Assembly (NCBI RefSeq): GCF_020911865.1
Contig: NZ_CP087131.1
Coordinates: 2,356,001-2,420,000 of the forward strand
Length of the DNA: 64,000 nucleotides
Direction: 5' to 3'
Source: Chryseobacterium sp. C-71
Lineage (GTDB): Bacteria > Bacteroidota > Bacteroidia > Flavobacteriales > Weeksellaceae
The notes beneath the pieces are model-generated. The model worked only from the letters and a program-made list of their open reading frames with translations. It ran no database searches and was not told the DNA's origin. The translations under genes and the position numbers were made by a program. Shown here in pieces: positions 16,445 through 24,580 of the stretch. The number at the start of each line of letters is the position of its first letter. Within the stretch, counting starts at the first letter, position 1.

Positions 16445-17830
16445 TTATTCTACTTCTTCAAAGAATTTTTTCACTTTTTCCATCAGAGACTGTCCGAATG
16501 TTGGTTTTGAAGGTCTTGATGTTTGTACAGGAACCTGTGCTTCATGAATCGGCTGTTGAACTATTGTCTGCTGCACTTCTGTGTTTGCAGATTCGGTAGT
16601 CTGTGTAGACTCTATTTTAGCCTCAACTTTAGTTTCAACAATTTCTTCTACAGCAATCGTTTTTTTATCTCTGATCTTCAAACTTTCCATCAGTAAACCG
16701 ATAGATGTTGCAAATTCCGGTCCTTTAAGATACTGGTTTTTATCGTTGGCAATATATTCATTTGCGAAACCAATTCTACTATCGAATCCTGTAGTATAAT
16801 TTGCCAGCTGACGAAGATGCTTCAAGTTTGAACCACCACCTGTAAGAACAATTCCTGCAATCAGTTTTTTCTTTTGTTCGAAAGCTCCGTAAGCCTTTAA
16901 CTCCGTGTTGACCATTTCCAAAATCTCCTCCACTCTCGCATTGATGATCTGTGCTAAAGTTTTTAATGAAATTTCTTTATCCGGTCTACCGTGAAGCCCA
17001 GGAATCGTTACAAATGTGCTGTCTTTTTCCAATTCAGGAACTGCAGAACCGAACTTAACCTTTAATTGCTCAGCGTGCTTTTCTATAATTGAACAGCCTT
17101 CTTTGATGTCTTCCGTAATAATTCCGCCTCCGTAAGGGATGACGCAAGTATGACGGATGATATTATCTTTAAAAATAGCAATATCTGTAGTACCACCACC
17201 GATATCTACAATGGCTACTCCTGCTTCTTTCTCTTCTTTGGTAAGAACGGCTTCAGAAGATGCTAAAGGCTCTAAAGTTAGCGCTTCCATCTCCAAACCT
17301 GCTTCTCTTACACATCTTGCGATGTTTCTGATGCTTCCCATTTGTCCTACAACAACATGAAAATTGGCTTCAAGACGTTTTCCGTGCATTCCGACAGGCT
17401 CCTGAATTTCTCCTTCAGAATCAACCTTATATTCCTGCGGTAAGACATGAATAATTTCTTCACCCGGTAGCATGACCAGTTTTTTCACCTGGTCTTTCAG
17501 CGCTTCGATGTCATCATCTGTGATAAATCTGTCCGGATTCTCACGCATAATGTAATCTGAATGCTGCAGCGAACGAATGTGTTTACCCGCAATACCCACG
17601 GTGACCTTATGGATAGGTACACCTGCACTCGACTGTGCTTCTGCCACAGCTGCTTTAATGGAGTTGATGGTTTGTGAAATATTATTCACAATTCCCTTAT
17701 GAACTCCAAGACTTTTGGCCTTACCAACACCGAGAATTTCTATTTTCCCGTGTGCATTCCTCCTTCCGACAATGGCGACAATCTTGGTTGTCCCGATGTC
17801 AAGACCTACTGAATACTCTTGATTTTCCAT
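16445..17830 (-). CDS. ftsA: Cell division protein FtsA
   Basis: Actin-like ATPase that tethers FtsZ to the membrane. Visible: EYSVGLDIGTTKIVAIVG (phosphate 1), VAIVDIGGGTTDIAIF (phosphate 2), IVLTGGGSNLKHL (adenosine loop). After a Thr/Val/Gln-rich linker the C-terminus LMEKVKKFFEEVE is an amphipathic helix that should insert in the membrane. Length 461. It lies between ftsQ and ftsZ in the standard order; a 44-base double hairpin repeat sits 38 bases upstream of its start. Confidence 0.96.
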   Translation of the reverse strand: MENQEYSVGLDIGTTKIVAIVGRRNAHGKIEILGVGKAKSLGVHKGIVNNISQTINSIKAAVAEAQSSAGVPIHKVTVGIAGKHIRSLQHSDYIMRENPDRFITDDDIEALKDQVKKLVMLPGEEIIHVLPQEYKVDSEGEIQEPVGMHGKRLEANFHVVVGQMGSIRNIARCVREAGLEMEALTLEPLASSEAVLTKEEKEAGVAIVDIGGGTTDIAIFKDNIIRHTCVIPYGGGIITEDIKEGCSIIEKHAEQLKVKFGSAVPELEKDSTFVTIPGLHGRPDKEISLKTLAQIINARVEEILEMVNTELKAYGAFEQKKKLIAGIVLTGGGSNLKHLRQLANYTTGFDSRIGFANEYIANDKNQYLKGPEFATSIGLLMESLKIRDKKTIAVEEIVETKVEAKIESTQTTESANTEVQQTIVQQPIHEAQVPVQTSRPSKPTFGQSLMEKVKKFFEEVE

Positions 17831-17867
17831 TGTTTTATATCGATTTGATTTAATTGCTTTTTTATTT

Positions 17868-17911
17868 GATAGGATTTTATCCTATCCTTTGTTAAGTCGT
17901 CCCTTCGAGAC
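17868..17911. repeat. 44-bp double-hairpin repeat, copy 1 (ftsQ-ftsA)
   Basis: GATAGGATTTTATCCTATC (17868-17886) and GTCCCTTCGAGAC (17899-17911) are two palindromes with a 12-base gap. The copy at 28777-28820 has the same two palindromes and the same spacing. Confidence 0.75.
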
Positions 17912-17916
17912 TCTTT

Positions 17917-18873
17917 TTATTCTATTTTGACTTTTGCTTTCGTCTTAGGCTTCGTGGCCGGTTTCTTTTTCTCCTTGGGTTTGACGACAGCTTTAGGCTT
18001 TGTATTTTCTTTTGGTTTTAAAGAAGTTGAATTCGCCTTTTTTACTGCTGGTTTCAGATGGATTTCTGGTTTTTTAACTGTAACAACTGCTACCGGAGTT
18101 TTCGCTAAATCTTTATGCCCTGCTTTTAAAATACTGTCATTTTCTTTAAAATAAGGATTCAGAGTCGTTACAATCTGATTCTGATATTTTACCGAAACCA
18201 TACTGTATTTCTGAGGATCCTGAAAAACAAGATATTTCTCAACAAAAGTTTTAAAACCTTTTACTTTTAATTCAATATTTTCTAAATCTCCAATCTCCAC
18301 TTTATAATTTCCTTCGCTCGTCAGAAGATTGTAGCTGTCTTTATATTTTGAAATTCCGATGAAATATTTTTTACTAAAATCATCTTTGTCAATTTTATCA
18401 ACCAATTCCGCAAGCTTTTCATATTCGTCTTTCTTCACATCACCTGTCACCAGCATACAAGGATGAGAATAGGTTTTGGAAATCGGAAATTCTGTTCCTT
18501 TCTCGTCTACGTAAAAATCTTTTCCATTATAATTTAACCTGAAAACCGGAACTCGCTGTTTGATATCTAAATTCAGTTTTCCATTTAAATTTAAATACAC
18601 ATTCGCACTGTCTACAGCTGGAAGTGCATTGATTTTCTTTTCCAATTCCGGAATATTTAAATCTCCAACCTTTCCTGACGGATTTTCTTTGATAACGATT
18701 TGCTTGATATCTTTTTCGTCAATAAAGTACACCGGAGTTTTCTCATTCATTTTTACAGAAATTTTCTCATCTGTAATCTTCTGGTCACTAAATTTCTTCA
18801 AAGAGAAACTCAGCAGGAACCCAAGAATGATTACTGTGATGGCAATTTTTAAAATTCTGTATTTGTTTTTCAT
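17917..18873 (-). CDS. ftsQ: Cell division protein FtsQ
   Basis: Bitopic division protein: short cytoplasmic N-terminus, one TM helix (about residues 8-25, ILKIAITVIILGFLLSFSL), a POTRA-like region (VYFIDEKDIKQIV...LPAVDSANVYLNLNGKLNLDIKQRVPVFRL) and a beta domain. The last 55 residues are a Lys/Pro-rich tail (KPKEKKKPATKPKTK), unusual for FtsQ elsewhere and perhaps a peptidoglycan- or DNA-contacting extension in the periplasm. It belongs to the FtsQ-FtsL complex recruiting FtsW and the transpeptidase. The gene upstream is an inserted GxxExxY gene. Confidence 0.93.
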   Translation of the reverse strand: MKNKYRILKIAITVIILGFLLSFSLKKFSDQKITDEKISVKMNEKTPVYFIDEKDIKQIVIKENPSGKVGDLNIPELEKKINALPAVDSANVYLNLNGKLNLDIKQRVPVFRLNYNGKDFYVDEKGTEFPISKTYSHPCMLVTGDVKKDEYEKLAELVDKIDKDDFSKKYFIGISKYKDSYNLLTSEGNYKVEIGDLENIELKVKGFKTFVEKYLVFQDPQKYSMVSVKYQNQIVTTLNPYFKENDSILKAGHKDLAKTPVAVVTVKKPEIHLKPAVKKANSTSLKPKENTKPKAVVKPKEKKKPATKPKTKAKVKIE

Positions 18874-18887
18874 TTTGCTTGTTTTCT

Positions 18888-18976
18888 TTTAACGCTATGG
18901 TCGCAAGGTTTTCTTAACATTAATATCGCTTAATTTTTCTTTCGCAAAGGCGTTTCACTTAGCTACGGCTTAATTT
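18888..18976. repeat. AACGC/GCAAAG dispersed repeat between GxxExxY gene and ftsQ
   Basis: Contains TTAACGCTATGGTCGCAAGG (18889-18908) and TTCGCAAAGGCGTTTCAC (about 18941-18958), the same two blocks found in the tandem units at 19379 and 19724. Confidence 0.6.
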
Positions 18977-18982
18977 TTTATA

Positions 18983-19360
18983 TTATAATTTGTTTACTAC
19001 TCTTTTTACTCCGTTTTTAAATAGTGTAGAATGAAAATTTAAAATCATTCCTAATTTTATGTTTGATATTCTCAAATAATTTAAAAGTTGGAAAAAATGA
19101 TAATCATTAATTTCCGGAACTGCTTTTATTTCAACAATAACTTTGTTTTCAATAAATAAATCTACTCTGAAAGCTTTTTCTATTATCAAACCTTCATACT
19201 CGACAGCTATATCTTTTTGACTCTCAACATTTAATCCTTTTATTTTCAATTCGTGAATTAAGCATTGTTCGTACACATTTTCATAAAGACCGATTCCAAG
19301 TTTGCGATGAATTTTTATTCCTGCATCAAAAACTAAACTTGAAATTTCATTTTCTGTCAT
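18983..19360 (-). CDS. GxxExxY protein (PDDEXK-like)
   Basis: 125 residues. GIGLYENVYEQCL carries the GxxExxY signature that names this family, and FRVDLFIENKVIVEIKA has the D...ExK pattern of a PDDEXK nuclease-like core. The family is widespread in Bacteroidota, without an established function, and is often found as isolated cargo. It stands between murC and ftsQ, is flanked on both sides by dispersed repeats, and its first codons are duplicated upstream (19680-19705). It is therefore probably an insertion into the dcw cluster. Confidence 0.85.
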   Translation of the reverse strand: MTENEISSLVFDAGIKIHRKLGIGLYENVYEQCLIHELKIKGLNVESQKDIAVEYEGLIIEKAFRVDLFIENKVIVEIKAVPEINDYHFFQLLNYLRISNIKLGMILNFHSTLFKNGVKRVVNKL

Positions 19361-19378
19361 CCTCGTAATGTGTTTATC

Positions 19379-19564
19379 TTAACGCTATGGTAGCAAAGTT
19401 TTTTTACACTAACTAAGCTTACTCTTCGATCGCTAAGGCGTTTCACTCAGCTACGGCTTAATTTTTATTTTTTATTATTCTCAGCTTTAATTTGCTGAGT
19501 GAAACGCCCTTGCGAACGATTTTTCATAATATTGTTAAATTTCTTTGCGCTCGTTGCGTTAAAA
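19379..19564. repeat. Palindromic dispersed element inside tandem unit A
   Basis: TTAACGC...GCAAAG at the left is inverted at the right as CTTTGCGC...GCGTTAA. Inside, AAGGCGTTTCACTCAGC faces GCTGAGTGAAACGCC. The whole stretch could fold as one long arm, like a small inverted-repeat element. The same structure recurs at 19724-19908 in unit B. Confidence 0.6.
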
Positions 19565-19705
19565 ATTATTTCCACTCAACCATTCACAAATCGGATCATA
19601 CAGTGTATCCATATTTCCTGCTCCGACCGTCAGCAAAATATCAAACTCCTTTTCTTTTATCTTACTAAAAGCTTCAGGCAAACTTGAAATTTCATTTTCT
19701 GTCAT
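19559..19705 (-). pseudogene. In-frame fusion of GxxExxY start to the MurC C-terminus
   Basis: A 48-codon open frame created by the tandem duplication. The first nine residues (MTENEISSL) are identical to the GxxExxY protein, and the rest (PEAFSKIKEKEFD to CEWLSGNNF) is the MurC tail with a few substitutions (MDT for IDI). It has the same upstream sequence as the real GxxExxY gene and could be expressed, but contains neither the ligase active site nor the GxxExxY motif. Most likely a by-product, not a functional protein. Confidence 0.65.
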
Positions 19706-19902
19706 CCTCGTAATGTTTTTATTTTAACCTATGGTCGCAAAGTTTTTTTACACTAACTAAGCTTATTCTTCGGTCGCTAAGGCGTTACACTCAGCAACGG
19801 CTTAATTTTTATTTTTTAATATTCCCAGCTTTAATTTGCTGAGTGAAACGCCCTTGCGAACGATTTTTCATAATATTGTTAAATTTCTTTGCGCTCGTTG
19901 CG

Positions 19903-21267
19903 TTAAAAATTATTTCCACTCAACCATTCACAGATCGGGTCATACAGTATATCAATATTTCCTGCTCCGACTGTTAACAAAATGTCAAATTCTTTTTCTT
20001 TTATCTTATTAAAAGCTTCAGACAAACCTGAAATTTCCTTTTTATCTAAAGTCACTTTTTCCAACAACCAATCTGAAGTAATTCCTTCAAAATTCTCCTG
20101 AAGTTCTCTTGCAGGATAAATATCCAACAAAATCAACTCTTCAGAATTGCTTAAACTTTCAGCAAATCCATCCACAAAATCTCTCGTTCTGCTGAACAAA
20201 TGCGGCTGGAAAACCACCAACAATTTTTTATCAGGATAAAATGTTTTGATCGAACCAACAACTGCATTAATCTCTGTAGGATGATGTGCATAATCGTCAA
20301 TATAAATTTTACCGCTCGGATAAATATGTTTTGTATATCTTCTTTTTATGCCTTTAAAATTGGCAATTGCCTTCTTCAACGTTTCAAAATCAACTCCAAG
20401 ATTGCTTAAAATTGCCAATGCAACCGTTGCATTTTCTACATTATGAATCCCCGGAACGTCCCAGACAAAATCTTTTACCGTTTCCGTTGGTGTATGAAAA
20501 TCAAAATAGATTTTATCATAATCCATGCGAAGATTGTCTGAGTAATAGTCGGCAACTTCGTTTACGGCGTAGGTTTTATGCGCTCTGCCGATTTCTATTC
20601 CTTTTCTTACAAAAAGCTGTTGGTCTGCAGGAACTAAAGCTGCAAACTGCCTGAAACCTTCTTCAATCGTATTTTTATCGCCGTAAATATCCAAATGATC
20701 AGCATCTGTCGAAGTAATCACTGCCCAATCCGGAGAAAGGTTAAGGAAACTTCTGTCGTATTCATCGGCTTCCACCACAGAATACTGAGTTCCATTATAA
20801 AGGAAATTTGATTTAAAATTCTCAGAAATTCCACCTAAAAAACATGAAAAAGGCAAATCTGCTTCTTTGCACAAGTGCGCAACCAAAGTAGACGTCGTTG
20901 TCTTTCCATGAGTTCCAGCAACAGCGATGCAATCAGTGTTTTCGGTAATTAAACCTAAAACTTTTGCACGTTTTAAAACTTCAAAGCTATTTTCATTAAA
21001 ATAATCTAAAATTCCCAACTTTTTAATTGCTGGAGTATAAATTATCAATGTATTTTCTTTTTGAAGTGACGTGATTTTATCATCAATGAAATCTTCAAAA
21101 ACAATATCAATTCCTTCACTCATCAAAGCCGTCGTCAATTTTGTATTGGTTTTATCGTAGCCCAAAACTTTTTTGCCCGAAGCATGGAAATAACGCGCTA
21201 AAGCACTCATCCCGATACCTCCTATACCGACGAAGTAAAAATTTTGATATGTTTCTAAATTGTTCAT
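19903..21267 (-). CDS. murC: UDP-N-acetylmuramate--L-alanine ligase MurC
   Basis: Adds L-alanine to UDP-MurNAc with ATP in the cytoplasm. Mur ligase domains in order: N-terminal Rossmann (YFVGIGGIGMSALARYF), central ATPase with AGTHGKTTTSTLVAH, ADEYDRSFLNLSPD, and the C-terminal domain after IYIDDYAHHPTEI. Length 454 is normal. Upstream, 12 bases away, is an unknown membrane gene; downstream its last 39 codons are duplicated once as a fragment. Confidence 0.97.
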   Translation of the reverse strand: MNNLETYQNFYFVGIGGIGMSALARYFHASGKKVLGYDKTNTKLTTALMSEGIDIVFEDFIDDKITSLQKENTLIIYTPAIKKLGILDYFNENSFEVLKRAKVLGLITENTDCIAVAGTHGKTTTSTLVAHLCKEADLPFSCFLGGISENFKSNFLYNGTQYSVVEADEYDRSFLNLSPDWAVITSTDADHLDIYGDKNTIEEGFRQFAALVPADQQLFVRKGIEIGRAHKTYAVNEVADYYSDNLRMDYDKIYFDFHTPTETVKDFVWDVPGIHNVENATVALAILSNLGVDFETLKKAIANFKGIKRRYTKHIYPSGKIYIDDYAHHPTEINAVVGSIKTFYPDKKLLVVFQPHLFSRTRDFVDGFAESLSNSEELILLDIYPARELQENFEGITSDWLLEKVTLDKKEISGLSEAFNKIKEKEFDILLTVGAGNIDILYDPICEWLSGNNF

Positions 21268-21279
21268 TTGTTTAAATTA

Positions 21280-21930
21280 TTATCTAAAAAGGCTTAATCC
21301 AATCCATATAAAAAATGCTATACCTGAAATAATCAGAATATTTTGACCATGACTTCTGTCTTTTCTTTCAAAACCGTAAACTCTGTCACCGTTTGGAAGA
21401 GCTTTCTTATAATACATTAAATATCCACCAATAAATATCCCTAAAAACCCACCTAAACAAGCAGTCGAATAACCAATAATGATAAGCCATGTAGGACTTT
21501 CTTCTTTAGTGGAAAGATCTTTTATTCTTTGCTTATTAATTACATTTAAGAGTTCGGGATTAATTTCTTTTCCTCTTTCTTTTAATATTTTTTGAGCGAG
21601 TAAATAGTCAAACTTATTCCATTCCTCTTTTTTCATCACTATTTCAATCAATTCTTCATCAGAATAATCAAATAAATGGTAATCTTTCTCTACATTTTCG
21701 ACTTCGTTTTTTACAAGCTCTTCTTCTAATTTTTCAACCAAATTAAAGTCTTCCCAATGTATCTTTAGTTCAAATTGTTTTGTATTTATATCTCCTCCAA
21801 AATTTGAATCTAATTGAGAAGAATTGTTTGCCAATTCATAAGTAATGTGATTCAACTCCAAAATTTTCATTAATTCTAAAGCATCATCTTCATAAATGAA
21901 TTTTCGATAAACTGAAAGTCCTTTTATCAT
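21280..21930 (-). CDS. DUF2007-like protein with two C-terminal TM helices
   Basis: 216 residues. The first 70 (VYRKFIYEDDALELMKILELNHITYEL...FELKIHWEDFNLVEKLEEEL) resemble the small ligand-binding fold of DUF2007. A helical middle with YSDEELIEIVMKKEEWNKFDYLLAQKILKERGKEI follows, then two TM segments (WLIIIGYSTACLGGFLGIFIGGYLMYY and ILIISGIAFFIWIGLSLF). Its start overlaps the murG stop by one base, so it is translationally coupled inside the wall operon. The family's function is unknown; this is cargo not present in the textbook dcw order. Confidence 0.65.
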   Translation of the reverse strand: MIKGLSVYRKFIYEDDALELMKILELNHITYELANNSSQLDSNFGGDINTKQFELKIHWEDFNLVEKLEEELVKNEVENVEKDYHLFDYSDEELIEIVMKKEEWNKFDYLLAQKILKERGKEINPELLNVINKQRIKDLSTKEESPTWLIIIGYSTACLGGFLGIFIGGYLMYYKKALPNGDRVYGFERKDRSHGQNILIISGIAFFIWIGLSLFR

Positions 21931-23063
21931 TACTTAATTATTTTAAATATCTCATCCACAATCTCCTTCGCCGCATTGGGTTTAGCAAAATATAGCAGAT
22001 TTTTTGACATTTCTTTTCTTACACTTTCATTTTCGCAGATCTCTGATAATGTATTCCAGAATTTTCCCTGCATTTCCGAGTCTTTTACCATTTTGGCCGC
22101 GTTTTTTTCAACTAAAGTCATCGCATTTTTAGTTTGATGATCTTCCGCTGCAAACGGAAATGGCACCAATAAAACAGGTTTCTGAGCAACAGCTAACTCT
22201 GAAATGGCAATTGCACCCGCTCTTGAAACTATGACATCAGCTGCAGAATAGGCAGTTTCCATGTCTTTGATGAATTCTTTTATTTGGATCTGGTTGCTGG
22301 TTGTTGGTTGTTGGTTGTCGGAACTTCCATCAACTGACAACTGACAACTATCAACTATCTCTTTATAATCCAATTTTCCGGTTTGCCAGATTAACTGATA
22401 CCCTTTTTCTTTTAAATGATCTAAATTATCTTTCCAGCCGTTGTTTAGTGTTCTTGAGCCTAATGAACCACCAACCGAAAGAATCGTGAGTTTATTTTGA
22501 TCTAAACCCATTTTCTCTTTTGCCTCGGAAGTTTCCTGCATTCCTGAAATGATATTTTCACGAATCGGATTTCCCAAAAACTTTATTTTTTCAGCCGGAA
22601 AACCCTCCACTTTTGGATAAGCTGTGAAAACTGCTTTTGCTTTCTTACTTAATATTTTATTCGTCACTCCTGCATGCGCATTTTGTTCCTGAATAAAAAT
22701 CGGAATCCCCATTTTGCTTGCTTCATATAAAGCGGGGCCGCTCGCAAAACCGCCTGTTCCCACCGCAAAATCCGGAGCGAAATTTTTAATTATTCTTTTA
22801 GATTTAGATAAACTTTTCAAAATCTTGAAAGGCAGACCCAAATTGGATAAAATATTTCCTCTATCGATTCCTGCAATATCAATTCCTTCAATTTTATAAC
22901 CTGCCTGCGGAACTTTTTCCATTTCCATTTTTCCGTTGGCACCGATGAACAAAAATTCTGCATCAGGAAATCTTTTCTTGATTTCGTCTGCAATAGCAAT
23001 GGCCGGGAAGATGTGTCCTCCTGTTCCGCCACCGCTTAGTAATACTTTTAGTTTTTTGTTCAT
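21930..23063 (-). CDS. murG: Undecaprenyl-PP-MurNAc-pentapeptide GlcNAc transferase MurG
   Basis: Makes lipid II from lipid I at the inner membrane face. GT-B glycosyltransferase motifs: LLSGGGTGGHIFPA, FIQEQNAHAG, ILSVGGSLGS, VIVSRAGAIAISELA, PFPFAAEDHQTKNA. Residues about 237-260 (CQLSVDGSSDNQQPTTSNQ) have no counterpart in MurG and are encoded by an intergenic-type repeat (22284-22355) that kept the frame. The start at 23063 is preferred; the upstream ATG at 23096 would overlap the preceding gene. Confidence 0.95.
   Translation of the reverse strand: MNKKLKVLLSGGGTGGHIFPAIAIADEIKKRFPDAEFLFIGANGKMEMEKVPQAGYKIEGIDIAGIDRGNILSNLGLPFKILKSLSKSKRIIKNFAPDFAVGTGGFASGPALYEASKMGIPIFIQEQNAHAGVTNKILSKKAKAVFTAYPKVEGFPAEKIKFLGNPIRENIISGMQETSEAKEKMGLDQNKLTILSVGGSLGSRTLNNGWKDNLDHLKEKGYQLIWQTGKLDYKEIVDSCQLSVDGSSDNQQPTTSNQIQIKEFIKDMETAYSAADVIVSRAGAIAISELAVAQKPVLLVPFPFAAEDHQTKNAMTLVEKNAAKMVKDSEMQGKFWNTLSEICENESVRKEMSKNLLYFAKPNAAKEIVDEIFKIIK
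22284..22355. repeat. Repeat inserted in frame into murG
   Basis: TTGTTGGTTGTTGGTTGTCG (22301-22320) and CAACTGACAACTGACAAC (22331-22348) form inverted (GTTG)/(CAAC)-type arms like the intergenic GTTGTCAGTTGACA at about 13666-13679. Located between the two Rossmann-domain motifs of murG. Confidence 0.65.
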
Positions 23064-23073
23064 CATATCGATT

Positions 23074-23316
23074 TTAAGCTGTAGGTTGATTTTCAATCAA
23101 ATCAATAAATTCTACATCAACCAAAATTTCATTTTTAGCATCAATAACCTTCTCGGAAATAGCTTTCACAGTATACATCGCATCGTTAAGCTCAATAACT
23201 TCGTCGACTTCCAATCTGAAAGTTTCAAGAAAACTGCTGATATTCTCGTTGGTGTCAATCACCACAGTATTCTCTGTGTTTTTGCTGTCAGTAAATGTAA
23301 TTTTTCTTATTTCCAT
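23074..23316 (-). CDS. Small hypothetical protein between ftsW and murG
   Basis: 80 residues, acidic, no signal peptide or TM segment: MEIRKITFTDSKN...VIDTNENISSFLETF...VIELNDAMYTVKAISEKV...DVEFIDL. The alternating beta pattern suggests a small beta-rich domain. It follows ftsW by 11 bases and precedes murG by 10, so it is part of the operon. I do not recognise the family; its tight packing argues that it is a real gene. Confidence 0.65.
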   Translation of the reverse strand: MEIRKITFTDSKNTENTVVIDTNENISSFLETFRLEVDEVIELNDAMYTVKAISEKVIDAKNEILVDVEFIDLIENQPTA

Positions 23317-23327
23317 ATTTTTTTGTT

Positions 23328-24569
23328 CTAAGCAATATCATTGATCTCGACGATGCTTTGTTTTTTGCCCATTCCTTCTTCATCATATATCTGGATTCTT
23401 GAGCTTATATTTAAAATAATTCCTAACTGTAAATAGGTCACCAACATAGATGTTCCCCCATAACTTATTAATGGCAACGGCTGTCCGGTAACCGGAATCA
23501 GATTGACAGCAACGGCAATATTAACTGCTAACTGTACAAAAATCATCACCCCGAGACTGAGTACGAGCAGTGAGCCAAAAAACGCAGGCATCTTACTCGC
23601 TATCATCACTATTCTGATAATCATAATAAGATACATACTGATGAGGAAAACCGCTCCTATTGCACCATATTCTTCAACAATTACTGCAAAAATAAAATCT
23701 GATGCAGACTGTGGAAGCATTTGTTTTAATGCACTTTTTCCAGGTCCCATTCCGGTAATTCCACCGTGAACGATTGCAGCTTTTGCCTGCATGACCTGAT
23801 AGTTTTTTGCCTTTACACTTTCATCATCAACATCAGCTGTTTTTGCTTTGCTTGAGGTAAATGTTTCGATACGGCTCATCCAAGTATGCACACGGTTTCC
23901 ACCGATCAGATTGGTGTTTAAGGCAACCAATAAAAACAGAACAATCGCTACAAAGGATGATGAAATAAATCCTGCAATGTACTTCCAGTGAAGCTGTCCG
24001 ATGATCAAAACGATTACTGAAACCATTAAAATCATCAAAGCTGTAGAACCGTTATCTTTTGCCACGAGTACAAAAACCAATAAAATCGGCCCGAAAATAA
24101 ACCCTACATTTTCACCAACCGTACGCTCTCTGGTTATTTTTTTAGTTAAATATCTGCACAAGTAAATAATCAACATTAAAAACGCAAATGACGAAGGCTG
24201 AAATGAAATCGGTGTTCCAGGAATTTTCAACCATCTTGAGGCGCTCGCTCCATCAATCGTTTGTCCGGTAAACATGGTTACCACCAATAAGAGAATCATT
24301 AAACCAAGCAAAATACTGCTGAGCTTACCGATGTATTCGTATTTGACCACACCAACGAATCTCATGATGACCAATCCTAAGATAACAAAAAACATATGCT
24401 TCATAACGTGACCCGTTGTAGTTCCGTTATTGACAATGTATTCCAAATTTGAACTTGCAGAATACACGGGGAAAATCGAGAAAATAGAGATCACAATAAT
24501 GACCATCCAAAGCACTTTATCGCCCTTTAGATATTCAAACTTGTTTTCGTCTGTGTACTGTTCGTTCAT
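23328..24569 (-). CDS. ftsW: Lipid II polymerase FtsW (SEDS family)
   Basis: About ten TM helices with SEDS features: DGASASRWLKIPG in the large loop, FQPSSFAFLMLIIYL, and the C-terminal block PVTGQPLPLISYGGTSML, which is the family signature. Works with the division transpeptidase to build septal peptidoglycan. An insert around residues 237-255 (SRIETFTSSKAKTADVDDE) is a periplasmic or cytoplasmic loop typical of Bacteroidota versions. Spacing to murD is 11 bases. Confidence 0.95.
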   Translation of the reverse strand: MNEQYTDENKFEYLKGDKVLWMVIIVISIFSIFPVYSASSNLEYIVNNGTTTGHVMKHMFFVILGLVIMRFVGVVKYEYIGKLSSILLGLMILLLVVTMFTGQTIDGASASRWLKIPGTPISFQPSSFAFLMLIIYLCRYLTKKITRERTVGENVGFIFGPILLVFVLVAKDNGSTALMILMVSVIVLIIGQLHWKYIAGFISSSFVAIVLFLLVALNTNLIGGNRVHTWMSRIETFTSSKAKTADVDDESVKAKNYQVMQAKAAIVHGGITGMGPGKSALKQMLPQSASDFIFAVIVEEYGAIGAVFLISMYLIMIIRIVMIASKMPAFFGSLLVLSLGVMIFVQLAVNIAVAVNLIPVTGQPLPLISYGGTSMLVTYLQLGIILNISSRIQIYDEEGMGKKQSIVEINDIA

Positions 24570-24580
24570 ATTCTTTGCTT

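Larger units (their letters stand above)
19335..20023. repeat. 345-bp tandem duplication (two units) spanning murC end and GxxExxY start
   Basis: Unit A is 19335-19679 and unit B is 19680-20023. Each holds the start of the GxxExxY gene, a palindromic AACGC/GCAAAG intergenic element and the last 39 codons of murC. Junctions carry AAACTTGAAATTTC at 19335 and 19680, and AAACCTGAAATTTC inside murC at 20024, so recombination at this 14-base homology explains the structure. The units differ at about one base in ten; in the murC part most differences are silent. Confidence 0.85.
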
